A stretch of 5,494 nt of DNA from contig JAGOCN010000139.1 in NCBI GenBank assembly GCA_017998735.1, positions 1-5,494 of the forward strand, read 5' to 3'. The notes under the pieces are model-generated. The model searched no databases and was not told the DNA's origin. It saw nothing but the letters and a program-made list of their open reading frames with translations. Made by a program: the position numbers and the translations under genes. Origin of the DNA: Giesbergeria sp. (lineage in GTDB: Bacteria; Pseudomonadota; Gammaproteobacteria; Burkholderiales; Burkholderiaceae_C). This document shows positions 1-5,494 of this stretch, one piece after another. Positions within the stretch are counted from its first letter, which is position 1, and each line of letters opens with the position of its first letter.

Positions 1-284
<284 letters not shown>

Positions 285-289
285 CCACT

Positions 290-1252
290 GTGCTGCACCA
301 GCGCAACCCCCAACTCAACACCCATGGCGAGCTGATCCACCTGCTGTCCATCGAAGGGCTGCCGCGCGCCATCCTGACGCACATCCTGGACACCGCTGCC
401 AGCTTTGCCAGCGTGAACGACCGCGAAGTGAAGAAGGTGCCGCTGCTGCGCGGCAAGAGCGTGTTCAACCTGTTTTTTGAAAACAGCACGCGCACCCGCA
501 CCACCTTCGAGATTGCCGCCAAGCGCCTGTCGGCCGATGTGTTCAACCTGGACATTGCGCGCAGCTCGGCCACCAAGGGCGAGTCGCTGCTCGACACCAT
601 TGCCAATCTTTCGGCCATGGCGGCCGACCTGTTCGTGGTGCGCCATGGCGAATCGGGCGCGCCCTACCTGATTGCGCAGCATGTGGCGCCGCATGTGCAT
701 GTGGTCAACGCCGGCGACGGGCGCCATGCGCACCCCACGCAGGGGCTGCTGGACATGTACACCATCCGGCACTACAAGAAAGACTTCAGCAACCTCACGG
801 TGGCCATCGTCGGCGACGTGCTGCACTCGCGGGTTGCGCGCTCGGACATCCATGCGCTGACCACGCTCGGCTGTCCTGAGGTGCGCGTGGTCGGCCCGCG
901 CACGCTGGTGCCGGCCGACATGGCGCCGATGGGCGTGCGCGTCTGCCACACGCTGGAAGAAGGCCTGAAGGACGCCGACGTGGTGATCACGCTGCGGCTG
1001 CAGAACGAGCGCATGAGCGGCGCGCTGCTGCCGTCCAGCCAGGAGTATTTCAAGGGCTTTGGCCTGACGCCCGAGCGCCTGCGGCTGGCCAGGCCCGATG
1101 CCATCGTCATGCACCCCGGCCCGATCAACCGGGGCGTTGAAATCCATTCCGCCGTGGTCGATGGCCAGCAAAGCGTGATCCTGCCGCAGGTCACCTTCGG
1201 CATTGCGGTGCGCATGGCGGTGATGTCCATCGTGGCAGGCAATGAAGCCTAG
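290..1252 (+). CDS. pyrB: Aspartate carbamoyltransferase catalytic subunit
   Basis: PyrB condenses carbamoyl phosphate with L-aspartate to N-carbamoyl-L-aspartate, the committed step of cytoplasmic de novo pyrimidine synthesis. From the chosen start it has 320 residues. Visible active-site motifs are the carbamoyl-phosphate loop STRTRT (66-71), the SSATKGES loop with S92 and K96, R118 in FVVRH, HPTQ (148-151), HSR with R181, RLQNER (R236, Q238), and HPGPINRG (275-282). All catalytic positions known from the E. coli enzyme appear present. The start is taken as GTG at 290 because a GAGG (276-279) lies 10 bases upstream and the resulting [10 protein letters not shown] resembles beta-proteobacterial PyrB. 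An in-frame TTG at 281 overlaps the pyrR stop, sits 1 base after GAGG, and is less likely. No regulatory PyrI chain follows; the next gene is a dihydroorotase-like protein, which suggests the large Pseudomonas-type PyrB-PyrC' complex. Confidence 0.97.
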   Translation: MLHQRNPQLNTHGELIHLLSIEGLPRAILTHILDTAASFASVNDREVKKVPLLRGKSVFNLFFENSTRTRTTFEIAAKRLSADVFNLDIARSSATKGESLLDTIANLSAMAADLFVVRHGESGAPYLIAQHVAPHVHVVNAGDGRHAHPTQGLLDMYTIRHYKKDFSNLTVAIVGDVLHSRVARSDIHALTTLGCPEVRVVGPRTLVPADMAPMGVRVCHTLEEGLKDADVVITLRLQNERMSGALLPSSQEYFKGFGLTPERLRLARPDAIVMHPGPINRGVEIHSAVVDGQQSVILPQVTFGIAVRMAVMSIVAGNEA

Positions 1253-1323
1253 AGTATTTTTTTGCTGACTGGCTACGGAGCAATGAATGTGCTAAATACC
1301 AGCGCCGCTGGCCCTCACCCCAG

Positions 1324-1344
1324 CCCTCTCCCAGAGGGAGAGGG
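1324..1344. repeat. REP-like GC-rich palindrome, CCCTCTCCC-AGA-GGGAGAGGG
   Basis: A perfect 9-base inverted repeat (CCCTCTCCC at 1324-1332, GGGAGAGGG at 1336-1344) with a 3-base loop lies between pyrB and the dihydroorotase-like gene. It is preceded by CCCTCACCCCAG (1312-1323), and the whole resembles a repeat with the theme CCCTCACCC..CCCTCTCCC..GGGAGAGGG that I recall from intergenic regions of many Proteobacteria. When translated it gives the telltale HPSPLPEGEG. As RNA it would form a strong hairpin, but no U-run follows, so it is not a classic terminator. It might affect mRNA stability within the operon. Assignment to the dispersed repeat class is from memory. Confidence 0.7.
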
Positions 1345-1393
1345 AGCAAAACCGGCGGCATTGTTGGTCAGCGCAAACGCTCTAAGCTTCGAT

Positions 1394-1456
1394 GCTATTA
1401 AATTAATAGCCTCTAGCGCAGGCTATACCTGCGCTAGAGGCTGATTTGACCAAAAA
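1394..1456 (+). repeat. Dispersed intergenic repeat, copy 1, with nested palindromes
   Basis: This 63-base element aligns without gaps to 2834-2896 (46 of 63 identical). It contains two overlapping inverted repeats. The first is GCTATTAAATTAATAGC (1394-1410), 8 bp around one base. The second is a 15-bp perfect stem, AGCCTCTAGCGCAGG (1408-1422) pairing with CCTGCGCTAGAGGCT (1428-1442) around the loop CTATA. The element ends 2 bases before the ATG of the dihydroorotase-like gene. It resembles the GCTATTA..ATAGC..AGCGC..GCGCTAGAGGC repeat that I recall as frequent between genes in Comamonadaceae. It is not followed by a T-run, so a terminator role is unlikely on this strand. No recognisable promoter is visible in the 1253-1458 gap. 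Confidence 0.8.
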
Positions 1457-1458
1457 CC

Positions 1459-2754
1459 ATGAAAATCCTCATCCAGAACGGCCGCGTCCTCAATCCCGCC
1501 AGCGGCCTGGACCAGCACTGCGATGTGGCGCTGGCGGCGGGACGCATCATCGGCATCGGGCGCACGCCGCCGGGCTTTGAGCCGCAGCGCACCATCGACG
1601 CCACCGGCTGCCTGGTGCTGCCCGGCCTGGTGGACCTGACCGCGCGCCTGCGCGAACCGGGCCACGAGCACGAGGGCATGCTCGAATCCGAAATGGCCGC
1701 TGCCGTGGCCGGCGGCGTGACCAGCCTGGTCTGCCCGCCTGACACCGACCCGGTGCTTGACGAGCCCGGTCTGGTGGAAATGCTCAAGTTCCGCGCAGAA
1801 AAACTGCACCAGGCGCGGGTGTTTCCCATCGGTGCACTGACACGCGGGCTGGCCGGCGAGGTGCTGACCGAAATGGCCGAACTGACCGAATCGGGCTGCG
1901 TCGGCTTTGGCCAGGCCGAGGTGCCACTGGCCAGCACCCAGGTGCTGCAGCGCGCTCTGCAGTACGCCGCCACCTTTGACTACACCGTCTGGCTGCGCCC
2001 GCAGGAGTTCTATCTGGGGCGCGGCGTGGCCGCCAGCGGCGCGCTGGCCACGCGCCTGGGCCTGTCCGGCATTCCGGTGGCGGCCGAAACCATTGCGCTG
2101 CACACCATCTTCGAGCTGCTGCAGTCCACCGGCACGCGCGTGCACCTGTGCCGCATCAGCAGCGCCGCCGGGGTGGAGCTGGTGCGCCGCGCCAAGGCGC
2201 AGGGCCTGCGCGTGAGCTGCGATGTCAGCATCAACTCGCTGCACCTGACCGAGCACGACATCGGCTTTTTTGACAGCCGTGCGCGCCTGTCGCCGCCGCT
2301 GCGCCAGCAGCGCGACCGCGATGCGCTGGGCGCGGCGCTGCTGGACGGCACCATCGACGCGTTGGTGTCCGACCACACGCCGGTCGATGAAGACGCCAAG
2401 GTCCAGCCCTTTGCCGAAGCCGAACCCGGCGCCACCGGGCTGGAGCTGCTCTTGAGCCTGGCGCTTAAGTGGTCGCAGGACAGCGGCGTGCCGCTGGCGC
2501 GGGCGCTGGCCGTGGTGACCAGCGCGCCGGCGCAGGTGCTGGGCAGCGCGCTGGGCACATTGCAGGCCAGCGTGGGCCAGCTGGTCGAGGGCGGCGTGGG
2601 CGATGTCTGCGTGCTGGACCCGCAGGCACGCTGGACAGTGCAGGACAGTGCTCTGCGCAGCCAGGGCAAGCACACGCCTTTCACCGGCTACGAGCTGCCG
2701 GGGCGCGTGCGCTGGACGCTGACGGCAGGGCAGGTGGCGTTCGAGCGCGGGTAG
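1459..2754 (+). CDS. pyrX: Dihydroorotase-like protein without metal ligands (PyrC'/PyrX, presumed inactive ATCase partner)
   Basis: The 431-residue protein has the class I dihydroorotase/amidohydrolase layout: an N-terminal beta segment (1-55), the barrel entry LPGLVD (54-59), and a C-terminal beta segment with GDVCVLDP (381-388). The catalytic residues are gone. The metal motif DxHxHLR reads DLTARLR (59-65), so both histidines are T61 and R63. The bridging Asp is replaced near Q152 (GFGQAE), HCED reads RPQE (180-183), and the HxS histidine is R232 (CRIS). Only the barrel-end Asp is kept, in SDHTP (D305). Known relatives (pyrC' of Pseudomonas) are inactive as dihydroorotases but needed to assemble the PyrB complex; the same role is inferred here. 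A separate active pyrC is expected elsewhere. The ATG start fits the family N-terminus, but no good ribosome binding site precedes it: AGAGG (1436-1440) is 18 bases away and inside a hairpin. A second in-frame TAG lies at 2767. Confidence 0.93.
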   Translation: MKILIQNGRVLNPASGLDQHCDVALAAGRIIGIGRTPPGFEPQRTIDATGCLVLPGLVDLTARLREPGHEHEGMLESEMAAAVAGGVTSLVCPPDTDPVLDEPGLVEMLKFRAEKLHQARVFPIGALTRGLAGEVLTEMAELTESGCVGFGQAEVPLASTQVLQRALQYAATFDYTVWLRPQEFYLGRGVAASGALATRLGLSGIPVAAETIALHTIFELLQSTGTRVHLCRISSAAGVELVRRAKAQGLRVSCDVSINSLHLTEHDIGFFDSRARLSPPLRQQRDRDALGAALLDGTIDALVSDHTPVDEDAKVQPFAEAEPGATGLELLLSLALKWSQDSGVPLARALAVVTSAPAQVLGSALGTLQASVGQLVEGGVGDVCVLDPQARWTVQDSALRSQGKHTPFTGYELPGRVRWTLTAGQVAFERG

Positions 2755-2769
2755 TTCAAGCGCGGGTAG
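2740..2769 (+). repeat. 15-bp tandem duplication across the pyrX stop codon
   Basis: TTCGAGCGCGGGTAG (2740-2754) is followed at once by TTCAAGCGCGGGTAG (2755-2769), with 14 of 15 bases equal. Each unit ends in TAG in the same reading frame, so the gene has a natural stop and, five codons later, a second in-frame stop. This looks like a small local duplication, probably by replication slippage. Confidence 0.85.
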
Positions 2770-2775
2770 GCGCTT
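2758..2775 (+). terminator. Possible weak terminator hairpin after pyrX
   Basis: AAGCGC (2758-2763) and GCGCTT (2770-2775) form a 6-bp stem with a 6-base loop, starting 3 bases after the pyrX stop. The following CTTGCTCC has only a poor T content, so an intrinsic terminator is possible but not convincing. No stronger candidate is visible before the convergent fbpC gene. Confidence 0.25.
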
Positions 2776-2833
2776 CTTGCTCCGACCGGCCTGTAGCCTG
2801 CCTGCAGCCCCTCTGCAGACAACGCCCGGTCTT

Positions 2834-2896
2834 GCTATTGAAAAATGAGCTGCTTGCGCAGGCTGCGCTTGCGCTGGAGGCCGTTTTTGCCAAAAA
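2834..2896 (+). repeat. Dispersed intergenic repeat, copy 2 (diverged)
   Basis: This is the second copy of the 63-base element found upstream of pyrX. It has the same length and orientation with no gaps and 46 identical positions. Conserved blocks are GCTATT at the start, GCGCAGGCT in the centre, then TGCGCT, GAGGC, and CCAAAAA at the end. The long stem is degraded: only 9 of the 15 base pairs of copy 1 remain (arms 2848-2862 and 2868-2882), and the small GCTATTAA palindrome is broken. The rest of the convergent gap (2755-3046) shows no supportable gene. Confidence 0.75.
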
Positions 2897-3046
2897 ATCA
2901 AAAGCGTGCAGGGCACAGGTTTGCGGTGCGGCTGCCCATCGACCAATCTGCCAGCCAGTTGGTCATTCAGCCAGCCATGCACCCCACAATCGTTCTGACT
3001 GGTGCGCCGCTGTTCGCTGGCATGCACCTTGCGGCAGCGGGGGTGG

Positions 3047-4123
3047 CTACGCTTCGCGCGCGAAGGTCACCACATGGTCCATTTCGGCGCGGATGCCAAT
3101 CCATTCGCCCAGGGCGTGGTCGTGGTGGCTGGGCACATGGGCCAGCATGGTCTGGCCGCTGGCCAGGCGCAGCGTGTACAAAAATTCCGAACCGCGAAAC
3201 GCCTTGCGCACAATCTGCGCCTGCACCGGCGCGTTGTCGTCGTGCACGATGTCGTCGGCGCGCAGCAGGATGTCGCATTCGCCGCCGGGGTAGCTGGCGG
3301 GCAGGGGGCATTCGGTCAGGTTGGACAGATCGCCCAGCGCGGTGTGCACCACCACACCGTTGGCCTGCTGCTCCAGCGTGGCCGGGGCAAACATGCCGTG
3401 GCCGATGAAGTTGGCGACAAAGCGGGTTTCAGGCCGGTGGTACAGCGTGTACGCATCGTCCCACTGGTGCAGGTGGCCCTGGTGCATGACGCCAATCACG
3501 TCGCCAATGGCAAAGGCCTCCAGCTGGTCGTGCGTGACAAACAGCGCCGTCGCGCCGGCAGCCTTCAGAATGCCGCGCACCTCGTGCGCCAGGCGCTCGC
3601 GCAGCTCCACGTCCAGGTTGGAAAACGGCTCGTCCAGCAGCATCAGCTGCGGGCGCGGCGCCAGCGCCCGCGCCAGTGCCACGCGCTGCTGCTGCCCGCC
3701 CGAGAGTTCGTGCGGAAAGCGCGCTTCGCTGCCTTCCAGCCCGACCAGCCGCAGCACCTCGGCCACGCGGGCGGACTGGGCAGCGCGCCCCAGCGCATGG
3801 ATGCCAAAAGCCACATTGCGGCCCACGTTCAGGTGCGGAAACAGGGCGTAGTCCTGAAACACCATGCCGATGCGCCGCTCTTCCGGGGGCAGGCTGTGCT
3901 GCGGGCTGCCGACCAGTTTTTGTCCCAGGTGGATGGTGCCGCCGCTGACCGGCTCCAGCCCGGCCACGGCGCGCAGCAGCGTGGTCTTGCCGCAGCCCGA
4001 CGGCCCGATCAGCACGCCAATCTGGCCAGCGCGCAGGCCGAGCGACACGTTTTGCACCGCTGGCTGCGCCTGGCCGGCATAGCGCACGTCGAGTTGGGAG
4101 ACTGCCAGATACATGGCCGCCAT
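3047..4123 (-). CDS. fbpC: Ferric-iron type ABC transporter ATP-binding protein (FbpC-like)
   Basis: This 358-residue protein is the cytoplasmic ATPase of a binding-protein-dependent importer. The motifs are complete and in order: Walker A GPSGCGKTT (40-48), Q-loop VFQDYALFPH (Q90), signature LSGGQQQR (140-147), Walker B LMLLDEP (160-166), D-loop SNLD (168-171), and H-loop FVTHD (H198). After the ATPase domain comes a C-terminal regulatory region of about 120 residues with a TOBE-like pattern (DILLRADDI, then IVRKAFRGSEFLYTLRL). This length and C-terminus fit FbpC/PotA-type importers, and the Fe3+ assignment is supported by the adjacent FbpB-type permease. The start is ATG at 4121-4123; a second ATG three codons in is also possible, and neither has a clear Shine-Dalgarno sequence. 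It is divergent from the permease and convergent with the pyr operon. Thiamine, putrescine or sulfate as substrate cannot be excluded from this gene alone. Confidence 0.9.
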   Translation of the reverse strand: MAAMYLAVSQLDVRYAGQAQPAVQNVSLGLRAGQIGVLIGPSGCGKTTLLRAVAGLEPVSGGTIHLGQKLVGSPQHSLPPEERRIGMVFQDYALFPHLNVGRNVAFGIHALGRAAQSARVAEVLRLVGLEGSEARFPHELSGGQQQRVALARALAPRPQLMLLDEPFSNLDVELRERLAHEVRGILKAAGATALFVTHDQLEAFAIGDVIGVMHQGHLHQWDDAYTLYHRPETRFVANFIGHGMFAPATLEQQANGVVVHTALGDLSNLTECPLPASYPGGECDILLRADDIVHDDNAPVQAQIVRKAFRGSEFLYTLRLASGQTMLAHVPSHHDHALGEWIGIRAEMDHVVTFAREA

Positions 4124-4136
4124 TGTAGGGCGGGCG

Positions 4137-4155
4137 AATGCGTAGAATTCGCATT
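4137..4155. promoter_or_regulatory. Candidate Fur box between fbpC and fbpB
   Basis: AATGCGTAGAATTCGCATT is a 19-bp inverted repeat in the 9-1-9 arrangement of Fur boxes, with 7 of 9 half-site positions symmetric and AATGCG/CGCATT perfect. Against the beta-proteobacterial style Fur site AATGAGAATNATTCTCATT it matches 14 of 18 informative positions. An overlapping GCGAAT-N7-ATTCGC repeat spans 4134-4152. The site is 13 bases upstream of the fbpC ATG and about 105 bases upstream of the likely permease start, so it could control both. TAGAAT (4143-4148) inside it resembles a -10 element on the + strand, but no good -35 is present. Confidence 0.45.
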
Positions 4156-4260
4156 TGCATTGCCGTGTTGTCCAGCCCGGGTTCTCCAGCCGGTGCAGGG
4201 TGGTGCTTCCAGTGGCGCGCGCCCCGCTGGCCTGTTTTTACACCACCGAGACTGCTTCTT

Positions 4261-5494
4261 TTGCCCCGTTTTCTTGCCGCTTTGCGCACCGTTCCCCTGG
4301 CCCTGCTGGCCGGCCTGCTGGCGTTGCCGGTGCTGGCACTGCTGGCGGCCTGGCTGCCGTGGGGACAGGTGGAGTCGTCCACCGCCGGCATCCTGGGCGA
4401 AATGGCCACCACCGTGCTGCCGCGCTACACCTGGACCACGCTGTGGCTGGGGCTGTGGGTGGCAGTGGGGGCGGCCGTGGTGGGTTCGACCACGGCGGCA
4501 GCGGTCACGCTGTTTGAGTTTCCGGGCCGGCGCCAGCTGGAATGGCTGCTGCTGCTGCCCCTGGCCATGCCGGCCTATGTGATTGCCTATGCCTACACCG
4601 ACTTTCTGCAGTACAGCGGCCCGCTGCAGGTCGGTCTGCGGAGCGCCTTTGGCCTGGAAGGGCGCTTGCTGCCCGAAGTGCGCAGCCTGTGGGGCGCCAT
4701 CTGGGTGTTCACTTTCGCGCTCTACCCCTATGTGTACCTGCTGGCGCGCGCCGCTTTGGGCGAGCGCGCCGCGCACCTGATGGAGGCAGCGCGCCTGCTG
4801 GGCGCGCCTTTGTCACGCCGCATCACCTCGGTGGCGCTGCCGCTGGCGCGCCCGGCCGTGGCCGCCGGGGTGGCGCTGGCGCTGATGGAAACGCTGGCCG
4901 ACTTTGGCGTCACCAGCTATTTCGGCATCCAGACCTTCACCACCGGCATCCTGAAAGCCTGGCTGTCCATGGACAACCAGAACGCCGCCGCACAGCTGGC
5001 CACCATGTTGCTGGCGCTGGTGCTTTTGCTGCTGTGGCTGGAGCGCCGCGCCGAGCGGCGCCTGCGCTTCAGCGCCAAGGGCACAGGCCACGCCGGTGCC
5101 ACCGAAGCGCAGCCGGTGGTGCTGCATGGCGCGGCGCGCTGGGTGGCGTGGGGCGTCTGCACGGTGCCGGTGCTGATGGGTTTTGTGGCGCCGGTGGCTT
5201 TCATGCTGCGGCCGCTGGCGTCCGACTGGTCGGTGCTGCCGTGGGACCGCTTTGTCGGCTGGGCCTGGAACAGCGTGCGCTTAGGAAGCATCACCGCTGC
5301 GCTGGCGGTGCTGGTGGCCCTGGCGCTGGCCTTTGCGGTGCGCCGGCGGCCCGACATGCTGACGCGCAGCGTGGTGCAGGTGGCCAGCGTGGGCTATGCG
5401 GTGCCGGGCGCGGTGATTGTGGTCGGGCTGCTGCTGCCCGTGGGCTGGCTGCAGAACGCCGCGCCGCACTGGGGCGTGGGCGCGCTGGTGACCA
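4261..5494 (+). CDS. fbpB: Ferric-iron type ABC transporter permease (FbpB-like), 3' partial
   Basis: An uninterrupted frame of 411 codons runs off the right edge. It encodes a multi-spanning inner-membrane permease that would carry substrate from the periplasm, powered by FbpC. Likely membrane segments, numbered from TTG 4261, are about 10-32, 59-84, 94-113, 143-165, 197-217, 240-258, 290-315, 340-360 and 380-398. The transporter EAA loop is clear: EAARLLGAPLSRR at 175-187, ending in ALP at 192-194, where the ATPase docks. A further set of membrane segments after residue 290 indicates the fused two-domain permease of the FbpB type, usually about 520-560 residues, so the second EAA loop lies outside. 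The start is uncertain: TTG at 4261 has GAGA (4248-4251) at 9 bases spacing and opens directly into the first membrane helix, while an in-frame ATG at 4138 would add 41 residues with no membrane or domain character. Confidence 0.88.
   Translation, partial: MPRFLAALRTVPLALLAGLLALPVLALLAAWLPWGQVESSTAGILGEMATTVLPRYTWTTLWLGLWVAVGAAVVGSTTAAAVTLFEFPGRRQLEWLLLLPLAMPAYVIAYAYTDFLQYSGPLQVGLRSAFGLEGRLLPEVRSLWGAIWVFTFALYPYVYLLARAALGERAAHLMEAARLLGAPLSRRITSVALPLARPAVAAGVALALMETLADFGVTSYFGIQTFTTGILKAWLSMDNQNAAAQLATMLLALVLLLLWLERRAERRLRFSAKGTGHAGATEAQPVVLHGAARWVAWGVCTVPVLMGFVAPVAFMLRPLASDWSVLPWDRFVGWAWNSVRLGSITAALAVLVALALAFAVRRRPDMLTRSVVQVASVGYAVPGAVIVVGLLLPVGWLQNAAPHWGVGALVT

Noticed and set aside
1237..1263. 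Possible terminator at the pyrB stop: AGGC/GCCT stem followed by a 7-T run (1257-1263)
   Set aside because: The stem is only 4 bp with a 6-base loop and is separated from the T-run by 6 bases. It is too weak to call and lies inside an operon.
1361..1404. Possible promoter for pyrX (TTGTTG with TATTAA or TAAATT)
   Set aside because: The hexamers are not at workable spacing, and the AT-rich -10 candidates are part of the repeat palindrome.
1262..1444. A 60-codon open frame on the + strand between pyrB and pyrX
   Set aside because: Its translation is the two repeats read as protein (HPSPLPEGEG from the GC-rich palindrome, then the second element). It has no ribosome binding site and no family likeness.
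1312..1456. CRISPR array
   Set aside because: There are only two unrelated palindromic elements with no regularly spaced direct repeats.
1423..3027. A 534-codon open frame on the - strand opposite pyrX
   Set aside because: It is the antisense of a clear gene in high-GC DNA, with low-complexity residue content (H, Q, A, R) and no recognisable domain; such long shadows are expected.
3002..4582. A 526-codon open frame on the + strand opposite fbpC
   Set aside because: It is the mirror of the well-defined ATPase gene and runs on into another frame of the permease; the residue content is typical of antisense frames.

Overview
The window is high-GC proteobacterial chromosome (GC-rich third codon positions throughout). 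The protein sequences and one intergenic repeat point to Betaproteobacteria, order Burkholderiales, most likely family Comamonadaceae (the Acidovorax/Polaromonas/Rhodoferax group). This placement is from recognition, not from a search.

Left half, + strand: the tail of a pyrimidine biosynthesis operon in the order pyrR (3' end only), pyrB, and a dihydroorotase-like gene. PyrR is the PRPP-type regulator/uracil phosphoribosyltransferase. PyrB is a complete aspartate carbamoyltransferase catalytic chain with all expected active-site motifs. The third gene keeps the dihydroorotase fold but has lost essentially every metal ligand. It therefore belongs to the pyrC'/pyrX pseudo-dihydroorotase type, known from Pseudomonas-type aspartate carbamoyltransferases as a structural partner of PyrB. 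A working pyrC should lie elsewhere in the genome. pyrR and pyrB are 5 bases apart, but pyrB and the pseudo-dihydroorotase are separated by 206 bases holding two inverted-repeat elements.

Middle (2755-3046): a 292-base convergent gap with no supportable gene. It holds an imperfect tandem copy of the pyrX stop-codon region, a small hairpin, and a second, diverged copy (46 of 63 bases identical) of the repeat found upstream of pyrX. Two copies of one dispersed repeat thus flank pyrX.

Right half: a ferric-iron type ABC importer split over two divergent genes. The ATPase (FbpC-like, complete, - strand) and the two-domain inner-membrane permease (FbpB-like, + strand, running off the right edge) share a short divergent control region. 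That region carries a 19-bp inverted repeat resembling a Fur box, which would fit iron repression of both genes. The substrate-binding protein (FbpA-like) is not in the window.

I see no wholly new system. The points most worth a second look are the metal-free dihydroorotase homologue, the repeat pair around it (one copy directly at its translation start with no clear ribosome binding site), and the candidate Fur operator.
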